Shown in pieces: positions 1 through 8,534 of a stretch of DNA of 64,000 nucleotides. Location of the stretch: the NCBI RefSeq assembly GCF_030053135.1, contig NZ_CP125652.1, positions 124,001-188,000 on the forward strand. Reading direction: 5' to 3'. The notes below the pieces were generated by a model. It saw only the letters and a program-made list of their open reading frames with translations, was not told where the DNA came from and did no database searches. A program made the translations under genes and the position numbers. Source of the stretch: Rhizobium sp. BT04. GTDB lineage: Bacteria > Pseudomonadota > Alphaproteobacteria > Rhizobiales > Rhizobiaceae. Position 1 is the stretch's first letter; each line of letters starts with the position of its first letter.

Positions 1-250
1 GCAGCCGCGTTCGGCGCTGTCGATCTGGCAGGACGACGGCAGCTTCGCGGTCGACGAGGACGGCAATCTTCTGGTCGGCGACCAAGCCTTCGAAGAGGGC
101 GAGGTTTCCGTGACCATCGTCGAGACCCTGCCGGAGGCGGCCAACAGCCCGCGACGGACGACCTTCACGCTGACGGTGCTCGCGCCGATCACGTCAGCCC
201 TCAATTTCAGCATTTCCCGCAACTCCCAATATATTGGACAGGTGATCTGA
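1..250 (+). CDS. C-terminal part of a phage structural protein
   Basis: An open frame enters from the left edge (first full codon at base 2) and stops at TGA 248-250, giving 82 residues. The sequence is rich in beta-strand-like runs such as VTIVETLP and TFTLTVLAP, typical of phage tail or tip proteins. The next gene starts one base after the stop, so this is the end of a morphogenesis operon. The family cannot be named from this fragment. Confidence 0.6.
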   Translation, partial: QPRSALSIWQDDGSFAVDEDGNLLVGDQAFEEGEVSVTIVETLPEAANSPRRTTFTLTVLAPITSALNFSISRNSQYIGQVI

Positions 251-251
251 C

Positions 252-1058
252 ATGGCCGAAGTAGCTTCTATCCTCGTCAAGGATGCCAACAGCGTCGACC
301 GCGAGGTGGCGACGATCACCGCGATGATCGCGCTGATCGGTGAGGCGATTGCATCGCCGACGGCAAACACGATGCTCGACCGCCTCAAGGCGCTCAAGAC
401 GTCGAGCGACGCGCTCGCCACGATCCTGGGCGAGGTTCAGGCCTCGCCCACCGCGAACACACTGCTCGACCGTGTGAAGGCGCTATCCTCGCTGATCGGC
501 GAGGTGCAGACCAACCCGACGGCGAACACGCTGCTCGATCGCCTGAAGACGATCGCCACGGCGCTCGGCTCGACGCTTGCGGTCAACCAGGTCTCGGCCG
601 CTGCCGATATTTCGCAGACCTTTACCCGGCAGAACAACACAACCGCCTATGCGGCCGGCGCTGTCGTCGGCGCCGCGGCCGCCGCGATCCAGTTTGCCGG
701 TCTCGGCAAGGCCGGCGGCGCGTCGCTGATGATCGTCAGCGCGCAGCTCGAGGCGGATGTCGCGACCGCGCCGGCGACAGCCTTCCGCCTGCACCTCTAC
801 AGCGCCACGCCGCCCTCGGCGCCGGCCGATGCGGCCGCCTTCAGCGTGACGTCCGCCGACCGGAGCGTCTATCTGGGCTATATCGATATCCCGGCGCCCA
901 CCGGTCTCGGCGCGACCGCGCTCACCGAAGTCAACAATATCGGCAAGCAGATGAAGGTCACCGGCGCCGATGTCTATGGCGTGCTGCAGGCTGTCTCCGC
1001 CTACACGCCGACCGCCCAGGCCGTCTACAAGATCACTCTGCACCGCGTCGAGGTCTGA
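252..1058 (+). CDS. Phage tail-associated protein with three internal repeats
   Basis: The protein has 268 residues and starts immediately after the preceding stop. Its N-terminal third holds three tandem repeats of about 35 residues, each with a core close to SPTANTLLDRLKAL and preceded by IGE or LGE. They look like amphipathic helices of a trimeric coiled stalk. The C-terminal part (about 130-268) is Ala/Gly rich and ends in a beta-rich module (KITLHRVEV), which could be a receptor or fibre tip. It lies 5 bp upstream of the SGNH-like protein. A tail-fibre or stalk role is inferred from context and repeats; I do not recognise a named family. Confidence 0.6.
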   Translation: MAEVASILVKDANSVDREVATITAMIALIGEAIASPTANTMLDRLKALKTSSDALATILGEVQASPTANTLLDRVKALSSLIGEVQTNPTANTLLDRLKTIATALGSTLAVNQVSAAADISQTFTRQNNTTAYAAGAVVGAAAAAIQFAGLGKAGGASLMIVSAQLEADVATAPATAFRLHLYSATPPSAPADAAAFSVTSADRSVYLGYIDIPAPTGLGATALTEVNNIGKQMKVTGADVYGVLQAVSAYTPTAQAVYKITLHRVEV

Positions 1059-1063
1059 TCCCA

Positions 1064-2800
1064 ATGGCGCTGACAAATCGTAAGGTGCGGGCGATACTGG
1101 CCAGCGCCGCTGGGAAGGGCGGTGGGTCGCCATCGCTCGTTGCGGCTGGCGCAACATGGGGCTGGATTGGTGACGGCCTTAATGCTCCATCCGGCGGCGT
1201 TGGCTCCGGTCTAGCAAACCCTGTTCATCAGTTCATGGCGTTGATGGGCTTGCGCGTACAGCCGGTCCCACTCCCCATCATTGCTCGATCCGGGTCAACG
1301 ATTGCACGTGACATCTCAACAAATCGGGCACTGATTAACCCCTACGCCATAGACGCTATGGCCAAACAGGTTCCCGATATTTTTATCATCGGCACCATGG
1401 GGGCGAACGACAACCTGTTATCTACCAACCCTGGCGCCAACCCTGCTAGCGGTCAGACGACGAACGTCTACCTCCAGGATTGGTACGATGCGGTCAACTA
1501 TGCCTATTCAAAGTTCGTAGCCTACGGCGGCAAGCTGTTCGTGGTCATGGCAACGGCGTCATCAACCAAGGTCGGGGAAAGCACCTATCGAACGACTGTC
1601 TGGAATGCGCAAAAGGCATTTGTGGCGGCGCTGACGGCCTCGGACAGCAAGGTTGTTTTTGCCGACATCACGGACATGACCGATCCGACACAATGGTCTG
1701 TCGACACAAGTTCCAGCTATACGCATTGGGATGAGCGAGGCTCGTACCACGCAGCTCTTGCGGTGTTGAACGCCATAACAGGGAAGATAGCAGCGGCGAC
1801 CGATGATGAGTGTATCGACGCCATCAACGCCGGAACATACCCACTGATGACAGGGTCGCAGCTCGATACCGATCAGGCGATGGCAGGAACTGGCGGAACG
1901 GTCACCGGCCCCGGCATTTCCGGTACGCTTGCAGATAGCAAGGTCATCACCAACAACACAGGTGCTACCGGCATCACGGTCGCGCAGGTCGCCACCTCCG
2001 GCGGCAGGACAAAGACTGTCGTGACCCTCGCAGGCACTGCGTCTGCTGATGGCAAGATCATGATACAGGACAAGTCGAACATTTCCCTGGCCGGGACGCC
2101 GGGGCAACCGTTCCGAACTGGCGCTATCCTTCGTATTCCTGCCAACGTCGCCCGCAACGCAGGCTCCGAGTGGAACAACCAGTGGGGATTTTGGGGCGGC
2201 GGCGCAACGTCATTGGTGGACAACACGCGAGCCGGCGCGAACGAAACTCATGCTATTGCATCCGCCATCGTAAACGGCAGCTTGAGCGGCACGTCGGGCG
2301 TTGTCCCCGCTGGCAACTCAACGACGTTTGCCGGGAAGCGCACTTGGGCTTTCTTCGCGAAATCCGGGACATCTCTCGCCGGGACGTTCGAGCTCGAGCG
2401 AACCTTTGCCTACAAGCCATCGAACCGCCTTGCTGCCGCCATGGCTTATATCGGGGATTTCAAAGATAGCTTCGGCAATACTGTTCTCAACACAAACTGG
2501 CGTCTTCGTCCGACCGGGACGATCAGCCAAGCATCCGGCGGCACGATCCGCGTTGAACCTGGCACGTGGAACTTGTTCGGCCTGACGGAAGCCGACTTTG
2601 CGACCCGTCGTCTCTACAAGGGGAATTCTGGTAACACGGCTGTTGGCTCCGGGACGTTGATCGGGGCAGAGATGAGCGGGTCAACGTGGACGCAGACCTT
2701 TGCCGGTGGCGTCGTCACGACAGGGGATCTGGTCTACGCAGAGATCACCGATCGCGAGGGCAACACCTATCGAAGCGCGATCACCGTTACCGCGACCTGA
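1064..2800 (+). CDS. Phage tail protein with SGNH-hydrolase-like N-terminal domain
   Basis: The protein has 578 residues. Residues about 30-250 resemble an SGNH (GDSL-type) hydrolase: block I reads GDGLN at 36-40, block III GANDN at 113-117, and a late YTHW at 219-222 offers the usual histidine. SGNH enzymes use the serine of GDS as nucleophile; here that position is glycine (residue 38), so the domain may be inactive, binding-only, or use another serine. Residues about 270-578 are Gly/Thr/Ser-rich repeats of beta character, as in fibre shafts and tips. It lies between the repeat protein and the lysis genes. A carbohydrate-binding or deacylating tail-spike role is an inference. Confidence 0.6.
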   Translation: MALTNRKVRAILASAAGKGGGSPSLVAAGATWGWIGDGLNAPSGGVGSGLANPVHQFMALMGLRVQPVPLPIIARSGSTIARDISTNRALINPYAIDAMAKQVPDIFIIGTMGANDNLLSTNPGANPASGQTTNVYLQDWYDAVNYAYSKFVAYGGKLFVVMATASSTKVGESTYRTTVWNAQKAFVAALTASDSKVVFADITDMTDPTQWSVDTSSSYTHWDERGSYHAALAVLNAITGKIAAATDDECIDAINAGTYPLMTGSQLDTDQAMAGTGGTVTGPGISGTLADSKVITNNTGATGITVAQVATSGGRTKTVVTLAGTASADGKIMIQDKSNISLAGTPGQPFRTGAILRIPANVARNAGSEWNNQWGFWGGGATSLVDNTRAGANETHAIASAIVNGSLSGTSGVVPAGNSTTFAGKRTWAFFAKSGTSLAGTFELERTFAYKPSNRLAAAMAYIGDFKDSFGNTVLNTNWRLRPTGTISQASGGTIRVEPGTWNLFGLTEADFATRRLYKGNSGNTAVGSGTLIGAEMSGSTWTQTFAGGVVTTGDLVYAEITDREGNTYRSAITVTAT

Positions 2801-2832
2801 TAGCAACCATCATTCAAAATCCGGAGACAATC

Positions 2833-3090
2833 ATGCTCGTCCAGAACTGGCGCGCGGTGCTGAAACGCGCCTGGTCGGTGCGGCTGATGGCGCTTGCGCT
2901 CATCATCATCATCGCCGAGCCCGTCTATCTCTTCTTCGCCGCCAACTGGGTGGCGAAGAGCTTCTATGTGCAGCTCGCCATGTCCGTGGTGACCGGCCTT
3001 CTCACCGCGGCCGCGATCGTCGCCCGCATCATTTTCCAGCGCAAAGTTTCAGAGGATATCGCAAATGGCAAACCGCCTGCAGAAGGGTAG
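2833..3090 (+). CDS. Holin-like two-TM phage membrane protein
   Basis: The protein has 85 residues, starting at the ATG shortly after AATCCGGAGACAATC (GGAG is the ribosome site). Two hydrophobic segments are plain: about 19-36 (ALALIIIIAEPVYLFF) and about 44-64, with a charged C-terminus. It is the first gene of the lysis cassette and its 3' end overlaps the endolysin start by 26 bp. Size, two TM segments and position fit a class II holin or a small holin-associated membrane protein. The functional call rests on context. Confidence 0.6.
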   Translation: MLVQNWRAVLKRAWSVRLMALALIIIIAEPVYLFFAANWVAKSFYVQLAMSVVTGLLTAAAIVARIIFQRKVSEDIANGKPPAEG

Positions 3091-3529
3091 TGCCGCCGCG
3101 GCCATGGCTGTGGCGCTTGTCGGATCGTTCGAGGGATTGCGGCAGAACGCCTATCCCGATCCGGCAACACAGGGACAGCCCTGGACGATCTGCTACGGCA
3201 GCACCAACGGAGTGAAGCCGGGCGACTACAGGACGGTGGAGCAGTGCAAGGCGCTGCTGTCGCTGGAACTGCAGACCTATGCCAAAGGCATCGAGAGCTG
3301 CGTGCGCGTGCCGCTGCCCGATCCTCGATTCGTGGCGCTGACATCCTTCGCCTACAATGTCGGCGTCAAGGCGGCTTGCGGATCGAGCGCGGTCAAGCTC
3401 ATCAACCAGGGCAGGACGGCCGAGGGCTGCGAGGCGCTGCTGAAATGGAATCGCGCCGCCGGCATCACTTTCCCCGGCCTGACGCGCCGCCGGCAGAAGG
3501 AACGTCAGTTCTGCCTCGAGGGGATCTGA
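3065..3529 (+). CDS. GH24 phage endolysin with N-terminal signal anchor
   Basis: The protein has 154 residues. After a hydrophobic Ala-rich N-terminus (about 9-21), the T4-lysozyme-type catalytic set is visible: Glu23 in SFEGLRQNAY, Asp32 in YPDP and Thr47 in ICYGSTNG. The hydrophobic start fits a signal-anchor-release endolysin that matures in the periplasm after membrane depolarisation by the holin. The enzyme should cut the N-acetylmuramic acid to N-acetylglucosamine linkage. Its stop overlaps the next gene (TGATG at 3527-3531). The GH24 family assignment is firm; the SAR mechanism is inferred. Confidence 0.88.
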   Translation: MANRLQKGSAAAAMAVALVGSFEGLRQNAYPDPATQGQPWTICYGSTNGVKPGDYRTVEQCKALLSLELQTYAKGIESCVRVPLPDPRFVALTSFAYNVGVKAACGSSAVKLINQGRTAEGCEALLKWNRAAGITFPGLTRRRQKERQFCLEGI

Positions 3530-3891
3530 TGTTCGGCGTCCTTGACACTCTCAAGCTCGGAGCCGGTATCGCCGCCGGCCTTCTTCTCTATCACCTCTAT
3601 GCCTTCGCGATCGGCTATCCCTCCGCGGCGCGCGAAGCGCGGTCCGGCTATGTGGCTCTCGCCGAAAAGACCGCGGCCGATGCAAAAGCGGCGGAGATGG
3701 AGCGCCAGCGCAACGCAGCCGCCCAGGCGACCGAGGAGCATCGAAAACGCCTGGCTGCCGCTGAGGCCGCCGAACAGACCGCCAGAGACACCCTTGAAAC
3801 CGAGATCCGATCCTATGCACTCCAGCTTTCGGAAAAGAACCGCGCTTGCGCTGTCACTGCTGCTGATCGTCAGTGGCTGCTCCGCCACTGA
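3529..3891 (+). CDS. Inner-membrane spanin subunit (Rz-like)
   Basis: The protein has 120 residues: an N-terminal TM segment (about 10-28), then a long Ala/Glu/Arg coiled coil (about 35-105). This is the architecture of Rz i-spanins, which link the inner membrane to the outer-membrane lipoprotein Rz1 to fuse the membranes at the last step of lysis. The start ATG overlaps the endolysin stop. A lipoprotein gene starts inside this gene in another frame at 3815, the classical Rz/Rz1 overlap, which supports the call more than primary sequence does. Confidence 0.78.
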   Translation: MFGVLDTLKLGAGIAAGLLLYHLYAFAIGYPSAAREARSGYVALAEKTAADAKAAEMERQRNAAAQATEEHRKRLAAAEAAEQTARDTLETEIRSYALQLSEKNRACAVTAADRQWLLRH

Positions 3892-4123
3892 GCGGCTGAA
3901 CCGTGCGGCTACCACGAAAGGACAGGCGGCGGCCGGCACCGTTCTTCCGCCGCTTCCCGAAGATATGCGCCGGCAGGAACCGCACGCGGCCGTCGCCGAA
4001 GGCCAGCCGCTGATCGCCGTGCTCGCCCGCGAGCGGCAGGCGCTCGACCGGGCCAATGCCCGGCAGGGCCGCACCGTCAAGTTCTACGACGATGTCAGCG
4101 CCAGATATGGAGCGCGGCCATGA
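3815..4123 (+). CDS. Outer-membrane spanin lipoprotein (Rz1-like), overlapping Rz
   Basis: The protein has 102 residues and begins inside the Rz-like gene in the +1 frame. The N-terminus has a basic start (MHSSFRKR), a hydrophobic core, and a lipobox ending VSGC, so it should be lipidated. The mature part contains a Pro-containing stretch (VLPPLPEDM) as in Rz1 proteins. The overlap is 77 bp and then the frame continues beyond the Rz stop. The ATG of the next gene overlaps its stop (ATGATG at 4120-4125). Confidence 0.75.
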   Translation: MHSSFRKRTALALSLLLIVSGCSATERLNRAATTKGQAAAGTVLPPLPEDMRRQEPHAAVAEGQPLIAVLARERQALDRANARQGRTVKFYDDVSARYGARP

Positions 4124-4578
4124 TGGTATTCGCCCACATTCGGGACAATTTCGCCGCCGCCTTCTTCCCGAGGCTTTCCGAATGGCTGGCCGGCTTCGTA
4201 CTGCTCGGGCTCGGCTGGATGCTTTCGGCCAATCCCGATCTCATGCAGGCGGGCAAGCTCGACTATCAGCTGATGCTGATCATCGCGTCGCAGTCCTTCT
4301 GGTCGACCGTGCTCATCATCTTTGCGGGATGCCGGCTTTCCGTCCTGCTGATCAACGGGGCGTGGCGCCGCAGCCCGCATCTCCGCGCCCTGGCTGCCTT
4401 CCTCTCCTGCTTCTTCTGGACGCAGATCACCCTTTCTTTCGCTCCAACCTTCGGCTTTGCCTTCATCCTCGCCTGCGGGTGGCTGGGAATGGATATGATC
4501 AACATCATGCGCGCCATGCGCGACGCCCGCACGATCGATGACACATACAGGCGGGGAATTGTTGGTGGAAACGAATGA
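4120..4578 (+). CDS. Phage multi-TM membrane protein of unknown function
   Basis: The protein has 152 residues with about four hydrophobic segments (about 22-38, 49-70, 86-104 and 106-124) and a charged C-terminus. Its start overlaps the spanin stop, so it belongs to the lysis-region operon. Phage genes in this position include second holins, antiholins and superinfection-exclusion proteins. I do not recognise a specific family. Confidence 0.6.
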   Translation: MMVFAHIRDNFAAAFFPRLSEWLAGFVLLGLGWMLSANPDLMQAGKLDYQLMLIIASQSFWSTVLIIFAGCRLSVLLINGAWRRSPHLRALAAFLSCFFWTQITLSFAPTFGFAFILACGWLGMDMINIMRAMRDARTIDDTYRRGIVGGNE

Positions 4579-4864
4579 CATTGTCACTTATGCGGGCGTC
4601 TTCTTCGGCGGGATCGTCACCGCGCTGATCGGCTATTTCCGCAAGCGCCCGACGCCGCCGACCGTCAGCACCGCGGCGATCGCAGGAATCGGCATCGAGC
4701 TCGGCAACCGGGTGCAGGTCGATGCATTGATTGCCGAGGTGAAGCGCTGCGCCGACAGCCTGGCCATCCTCGCCGATCGCAAGCAGGCGAGTTTCGAAGA
4801 CAAGCTCGACAGGATCCTCGAGGACCTCGAGGAGAAGGAGAGGGAGGAGCGGCGGCGAGGGTAG
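4565..4864 (+). CDS. Small phage membrane protein with coiled-coil tail
   Basis: An open frame runs from ATG 4538, but the GTG at 4565 has a better ribosome site (GGGGAA about 6 bp upstream) and a shorter overlap with the previous gene; 99 residues are given for that start. One TM segment lies near the N-terminus (YAGVFFGGIVTALIGY), followed by a cytoplasmic region ending in a highly charged coil (EDLEEKEREERRR). Role unknown; it is the last rightward gene before the inverted cargo cassette. Confidence 0.55.
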   Translation: METNDIVTYAGVFFGGIVTALIGYFRKRPTPPTVSTAAIAGIGIELGNRVQVDALIAEVKRCADSLAILADRKQASFEDKLDRILEDLEEKEREERRRG

Positions 4865-4948
4865 CCTCCCGCAGCTCGTTCCACATCAGCACCGCCCGCC
4901 AAGTCTCATACCGGCGCTGGCGGGCACCGTCGCGGGGACATGGCGCCG
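4861..4948 (-). pseudogene. Fragment of a Lar-like zinc-ribbon gene (left copy of a duplication)
   Basis: These 88 bases align without gaps to 8676-8763, the 3' part of the intact zinc-ribbon gene; I count 69 identical positions. Read on the minus strand the fragment gives RDGARQRRYETWRAV, matching RDGARQREHEIWRAV in the intact protein. The two zinc-binding CxxC-type parts are missing. The fragment and the intact gene flank the cargo cassette as direct repeats. Confidence 0.7.
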
Positions 4949-4958
4949 ACAGGATTTT

Positions 4959-5225
4959 TCAAGACGCGAGATTGACCGGGTGGAGACCAATCATCCACCA
5001 ACGAAGGTTGTCGAAGGTGACAATTGGTTCAGGCTGGCCGGTGCGGGTAATGATCCCAGCGGCCAGGTGATAGGCGGCTTCAAGGCTGTCAACGCTTTCG
5101 ATCCAGGGGAAATCCACTCCTATCGGTGGGCAATATACCAAGATCTCGTCACCTTCGGACGGAGCAGCGATGATGACCTGATCACTGGCCCGCTGCGGAT
5201 CAAAGCTGTAATAAGTTCGCTTCAT
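4959..5225 (-). CDS. Hypothetical protein at the end of the cargo operon
   Basis: The protein has 88 residues, no TM segment and no recognisable motif; it is Ile/Pro/Trp-containing and looks like a small globular protein. Its ATG overlaps the stop of the ATP-grasp/HAD gene (ATGA), so it is translationally coupled as the last gene of the leftward cassette. No function can be assigned. Confidence 0.55.
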   Translation of the reverse strand: MKRTYYSFDPQRASDQVIIAAPSEGDEILVYCPPIGVDFPWIESVDSLEAAYHLAAGIITRTGQPEPIVTFDNLRWWMIGLHPVNLAS

Positions 5226-6859
5226 CGATTTTCTCTCACGAGCAAATGACCGAGCCCGGAGAGGCTCGGCACCCAGCTTACCCTCGATGAGAATTCAGGG
5301 AAGCGCTGGTTGAACAATCCCTTGCTGGGGTTGTGCATCGATCCTGCCCGTTGAACGATCACCGCGCCGCGGTAGCCTGCCCGCAGTGCGCCGACAGCAT
5401 CCCGCCAAGGGCTGTCACCGATGCAGACAAGATCGCCGGGGGCCATGCCGAGGCGACTGGCAGCCAATTCGAAACCCGCCGTCGCGGGCTTTGGAGATGC
5501 AAGCTCGTCCGTCAAGATCACATGAGTTTGACCCCACGGGGACGGAAGCAGGCCGATCTTCTGCTTTTGAGATGCCGCTGGGTTGTCCGTCAGGATCGAT
5601 ATCGGCACGCCCCGCCGCACAAGGTCTTCCGCCAGCCCTTGAGCGTCGAGGTGGATCGCTACGCCGGTGGGCATCGCCGATCTCCACGCCGTGATCATCC
5701 TCTCCGACATTGATCGAGGCAGCCCAGCCCGCTGCAGAGCCACATCGATAAGCCGGTCCCATGGGCCTTCGTCGATGATCTGGAGCGCGATCTCTCTGAA
5801 CTGGCTGAGGTCATTCAACTCGGATGAGAGGTCGTCAATGACGATCTCCAGCTTGGCCGCCATCCAAGATTTCTGATCGATTACCGTCTCGTCGAGGTCG
5901 AACACGACGCCTTTAGCGCCGCTAATGCCGCTTGCAATGAAGGTGTCTCGGAGCGTCCTGATCAGGTAGCCACCGGTGCTTGGGGCTGATCTCCCTTCCA
6001 GGAGGAACGTGACCAGGTTCGACCCTGCTGCAAGCGCCGATACAGACGAGGTACCAGGGCGGGGATTGATGTCAGTCAGCCAGTAATTTCCGTTCTCTTC
6101 AAGAAACTGGACATTGAACAGTCCGAGCGCCCCATTCCGCGCCAACCATTGCGCCGTGGCCTTAGCCAACTGATCGGGGCCACCCTTCTCGATCACTTCG
6201 GAAATCACCGCATATCCGCCCGATGCACGAACCCGCAGTCGCTTGGTGATTTCTGAGACGGCGCCGCCTTCGCCTATAGCGAAATCGACCGACCACTCCT
6301 GAAAACTCCCGATCTTCCGCTGCCACAGATAGCCTTCAGCCGCTCCATTCGCGGAGGCTTCGAGATACTCCGCCCGATCTTTGGCATGGACCATGTCCCG
6401 GCCGCCCCATCCCCGCCGTGGCTTCCCAATCAATGGGAAGCTGAAGTCATGAGTCTCCGGATCGATAGTGGGAAGGGTAGGGAGGTGGGCGGCAGTCGCT
6501 GCCTCGGTCGCGAGGAGCTTGTCTTCGAGAACCGATACGAGTTCGGTAGTTGAGGCAAAGACGCGGGCGCCAAGGATTTCCAATTCCGGACGAAGTTTCG
6601 CCAGCGCCGGAAGATCGAACATTGTCGTGGGGAAGATGGCGTCGATTTTTTCGCTGGCTATGAGATCGCGCAAGAATTCAGAGAATTCGGATAAATGCGC
6701 AACCGGCGGTGCTACGAAGTAACGGTCTGCCTCGAAGCGGTTTATGTTGTCGGTGATCGTGTCGGCAACGACAGCCTTCCATCCCATCGCCCGCACCGCC
6801 CGCAGCACGGGGAGGCCTTGCAGCCCCCCGCCGCCTACTACCAGAGCGACGCCCGTCAC
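5222..6859 (-). CDS. ATP-grasp / HAD-hydrolase fusion protein
   Basis: The protein has 545 residues. Residues about 1-300 are an ATP-grasp ligase of the carbamoyl-phosphate-synthase-like type: a nucleotide-binding start (VALVVGGGG), a central IGKPRRGWGGRD segment, and a metal/ATP site near DINPRPG. Residues about 315-530 are a HAD phosphatase with motif I FDLDET, motif II ILTDN, a lysine in ASPKPA and motif IV IGDSPWRD. ATP-grasp enzymes join a carboxylate to an amine or thiol via acyl phosphate; the HAD part would remove phosphate. It overlaps its neighbours on both sides (ATGA type) in the order glycosyltransferase, methyltransferase, this enzyme, small protein. A role in building a modified sugar or surface group is inferred. 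Confidence 0.8.
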   Translation of the reverse strand: MTGVALVVGGGGLQGLPVLRAVRAMGWKAVVADTITDNINRFEADRYFVAPPVAHLSEFSEFLRDLIASEKIDAIFPTTMFDLPALAKLRPELEILGARVFASTTELVSVLEDKLLATEAATAAHLPTLPTIDPETHDFSFPLIGKPRRGWGGRDMVHAKDRAEYLEASANGAAEGYLWQRKIGSFQEWSVDFAIGEGGAVSEITKRLRVRASGGYAVISEVIEKGGPDQLAKATAQWLARNGALGLFNVQFLEENGNYWLTDINPRPGTSSVSALAAGSNLVTFLLEGRSAPSTGGYLIRTLRDTFIASGISGAKGVVFDLDETVIDQKSWMAAKLEIVIDDLSSELNDLSQFREIALQIIDEGPWDRLIDVALQRAGLPRSMSERMITAWRSAMPTGVAIHLDAQGLAEDLVRRGVPISILTDNPAASQKQKIGLLPSPWGQTHVILTDELASPKPATAGFELAASRLGMAPGDLVCIGDSPWRDAVGALRAGYRGAVIVQRAGSMHNPSKGLFNQRFPEFSSRVSWVPSLSGLGHLLVRENR

Positions 6860-7611
6860 CGTACTGTCGCCTCAACATACAGGCTGTAAGAATATTTGGC
6901 GGATACATCGCCGGCAAAATATAGCGTTTCCCAAACGGCTTTCGGCAGATCGAGTGCTTTCAACTGTGCAGTCGAAAACGGCTTCAGCATCAACCCGGCC
7001 TCTCGATCGACCGTCAATCCGGCTTGCTGAAACAGATCCCGAAACGTGTCGTTGTCGAAGTATCGCTTGTGGCCGAGCTCGTGGTCCCATTTGGAGAGCG
7101 CATACATGTCCTCGAGAATGCCGGCGCGATGTCCGAGCTCTCGGTGAAGCGACCTGGCATTGGGGACGGCCGCAATGATGACCCCTCCGGGCTTGAGGAA
7201 GCTCGCGAACCTTTTCACAATCAGGGCAGGATCATCGACGTGCTCCAGCACGAAGCCCATTTCGATGACATCGAAACCCTCTTCTGGCTTGAATTCCTCG
7301 AAATACGCCTCGACCAGTTCCACCTCGAACGGGAACGACATGTTGGACTTGAACTTATCGATGATCGCGGGGGAGCCCTCGACGATCACATACTTTTCTA
7401 TCTTGTCAGCCAGGGCGTTGCCGATCGTTTTGCTGACGATTTCGTAGCCGATCCCGAGGCTGCAGAGCCTGATGTTCCGCCGCAGATGGCATGCCTCGAC
7501 GAACTCTTTCGCATATGCCCGGAGCACGCCAATATTGTCGTCGTGGTAGGGAAAACTCTCGTCATAAGCTGCGATGTAGCTGTCCAGGTTCTCTTGATTG
7601 GCAGTGGTCAT
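6856..7611 (-). CDS. SAM-dependent methyltransferase (class I)
   Basis: The protein has 251 residues from the ATG at 7611, which overlaps the glycosyltransferase stop (ATGA); an open frame extends further upstream but only inside that gene. The SAM-binding fold is visible: LCSLGIGYE (motif I), an acidic end of strand 2 (VIVEGS), EMGFVLEHVDDP (post-motif II, typical of UbiE/Methyltransf_11/23 families), and FLKPGGVIIAAVPN (motif III). The C-terminal region is family-specific. The substrate is probably a sugar or lipid-linked glycan intermediate because of the neighbouring glycosyltransferase; that is inference. Confidence 0.82.
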   Translation of the reverse strand: MTTANQENLDSYIAAYDESFPYHDDNIGVLRAYAKEFVEACHLRRNIRLCSLGIGYEIVSKTIGNALADKIEKYVIVEGSPAIIDKFKSNMSFPFEVELVEAYFEEFKPEEGFDVIEMGFVLEHVDDPALIVKRFASFLKPGGVIIAAVPNARSLHRELGHRAGILEDMYALSKWDHELGHKRYFDNDTFRDLFQQAGLTVDREAGLMLKPFSTAQLKALDLPKAVWETLYFAGDVSAKYSYSLYVEATVR

Positions 7612-8534
7612 TTTCGCCCCGTCATATTTTTTACGATGTACCTCGGCCGTTGCTGTACCTGCCGAAAGATGCGGTGGATATAAAGACCAATGACGCCAAG
7701 CGCCATCAGATTCACGCCGAAGGAAAGCAGCAACAGCACGGCGAGAAACGTGAACCCACTGAGGATCGTTTCGGGAGATAGCAGGCGGTGGGCAACCAGG
7801 CCCAGAGAATACACGCCTGATGCCGCGAGGACCGCTAGGCCGAGCCAGAAGATAATGAGGAGCGGTGCGCTGGAGAACGAACTGATGGCTTGGACCAGAA
7901 GGCGAGCCCGCTTGCCGAAGGAATAGGTGCTCGCGGACATTCGAGCCTCTTTTCGCAGAGGAAGGGGCACTTGACTGTATCCGGGCCAATAGAACATGCC
8001 GGCCATGAACAGGTTCTTGTCCCCCAACTGGACGAGGGAATCCACGTAACGCCGGGTCATAAGCCTCTCTGTCATCACGTTGTTCGGGACCGTGACGTCC
8101 GAAACAGCGTTAAATAGTTTCCAGAAGAGTTGCCCAAGGTGTCGAGATGCGAATGAGCCCTGTCGGACTTGCTGGACGCCATACACGACGTCAGCGCCGG
8201 TGCGCCCCATCATCGCGAGGAAGTCGTCGAGCTTCCCAGGGTCTACCTCGAGGTCTGAATCTATCAGGAATACTCTCTCGCCGCGTGAATACTCTATGGC
8301 GCATAGTGCAGCGGCATGATGCCCGAAGTTGCGAGATAGCTCTAACACCACAATCCGACTATCGACGGCGGCCAGTTCTTTCGCGATTGAAGCAGATTTG
8401 TCGGGGCCCCCATCATCGACGAGGATTATCTCGAACGTCTCGAAGCTCGCTTGCGCAGCCGAAATAGCTCGCTCCACGAACTGTCTGACGTGGGCTTCGG
8501 ATTTATAGAGGGTCGTTATGATCGACAGTTCCAT
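7608..8534 (-). CDS. GtrB/DPM1-like glycosyltransferase (GT2), polyprenyl-phosphate type
   Basis: The protein has 308 residues; the start at 8534 is preceded by GGGGAAAGC. The GT2 fold is clear: MELSIITTLYKSE, EIILVDDGGPDKS, and the metal-binding FLIDSDLEVDP. Two C-terminal TM helices (about 225-250 and 260-290) end in a basic tail, the layout of phage GtrB proteins that load a sugar onto undecaprenyl phosphate for O-antigen modification. Bacteriophage gtr clusters alter the surface receptor and block superinfection. Here it heads a leftward four-gene operon inside a prophage. No GtrA flippase or GtrC is visible in the cassette. Confidence 0.85.
   Translation of the reverse strand: MELSIITTLYKSEAHVRQFVERAISAAQASFETFEIILVDDGGPDKSASIAKELAAVDSRIVVLELSRNFGHHAAALCAIEYSRGERVFLIDSDLEVDPGKLDDFLAMMGRTGADVVYGVQQVRQGSFASRHLGQLFWKLFNAVSDVTVPNNVMTERLMTRRYVDSLVQLGDKNLFMAGMFYWPGYSQVPLPLRKEARMSASTYSFGKRARLLVQAISSFSSAPLLIIFWLGLAVLAASGVYSLGLVAHRLLSPETILSGFTFLAVLLLLSFGVNLMALGVIGLYIHRIFRQVQQRPRYIVKNMTGRK

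Noticed and set aside
252-640. Regularly spaced repeats near the left edge as a possible CRISPR array
   Set aside because: The repeats are in-frame protein repeats of about 105 bp with degenerate sequence, no spacers and no cas genes.
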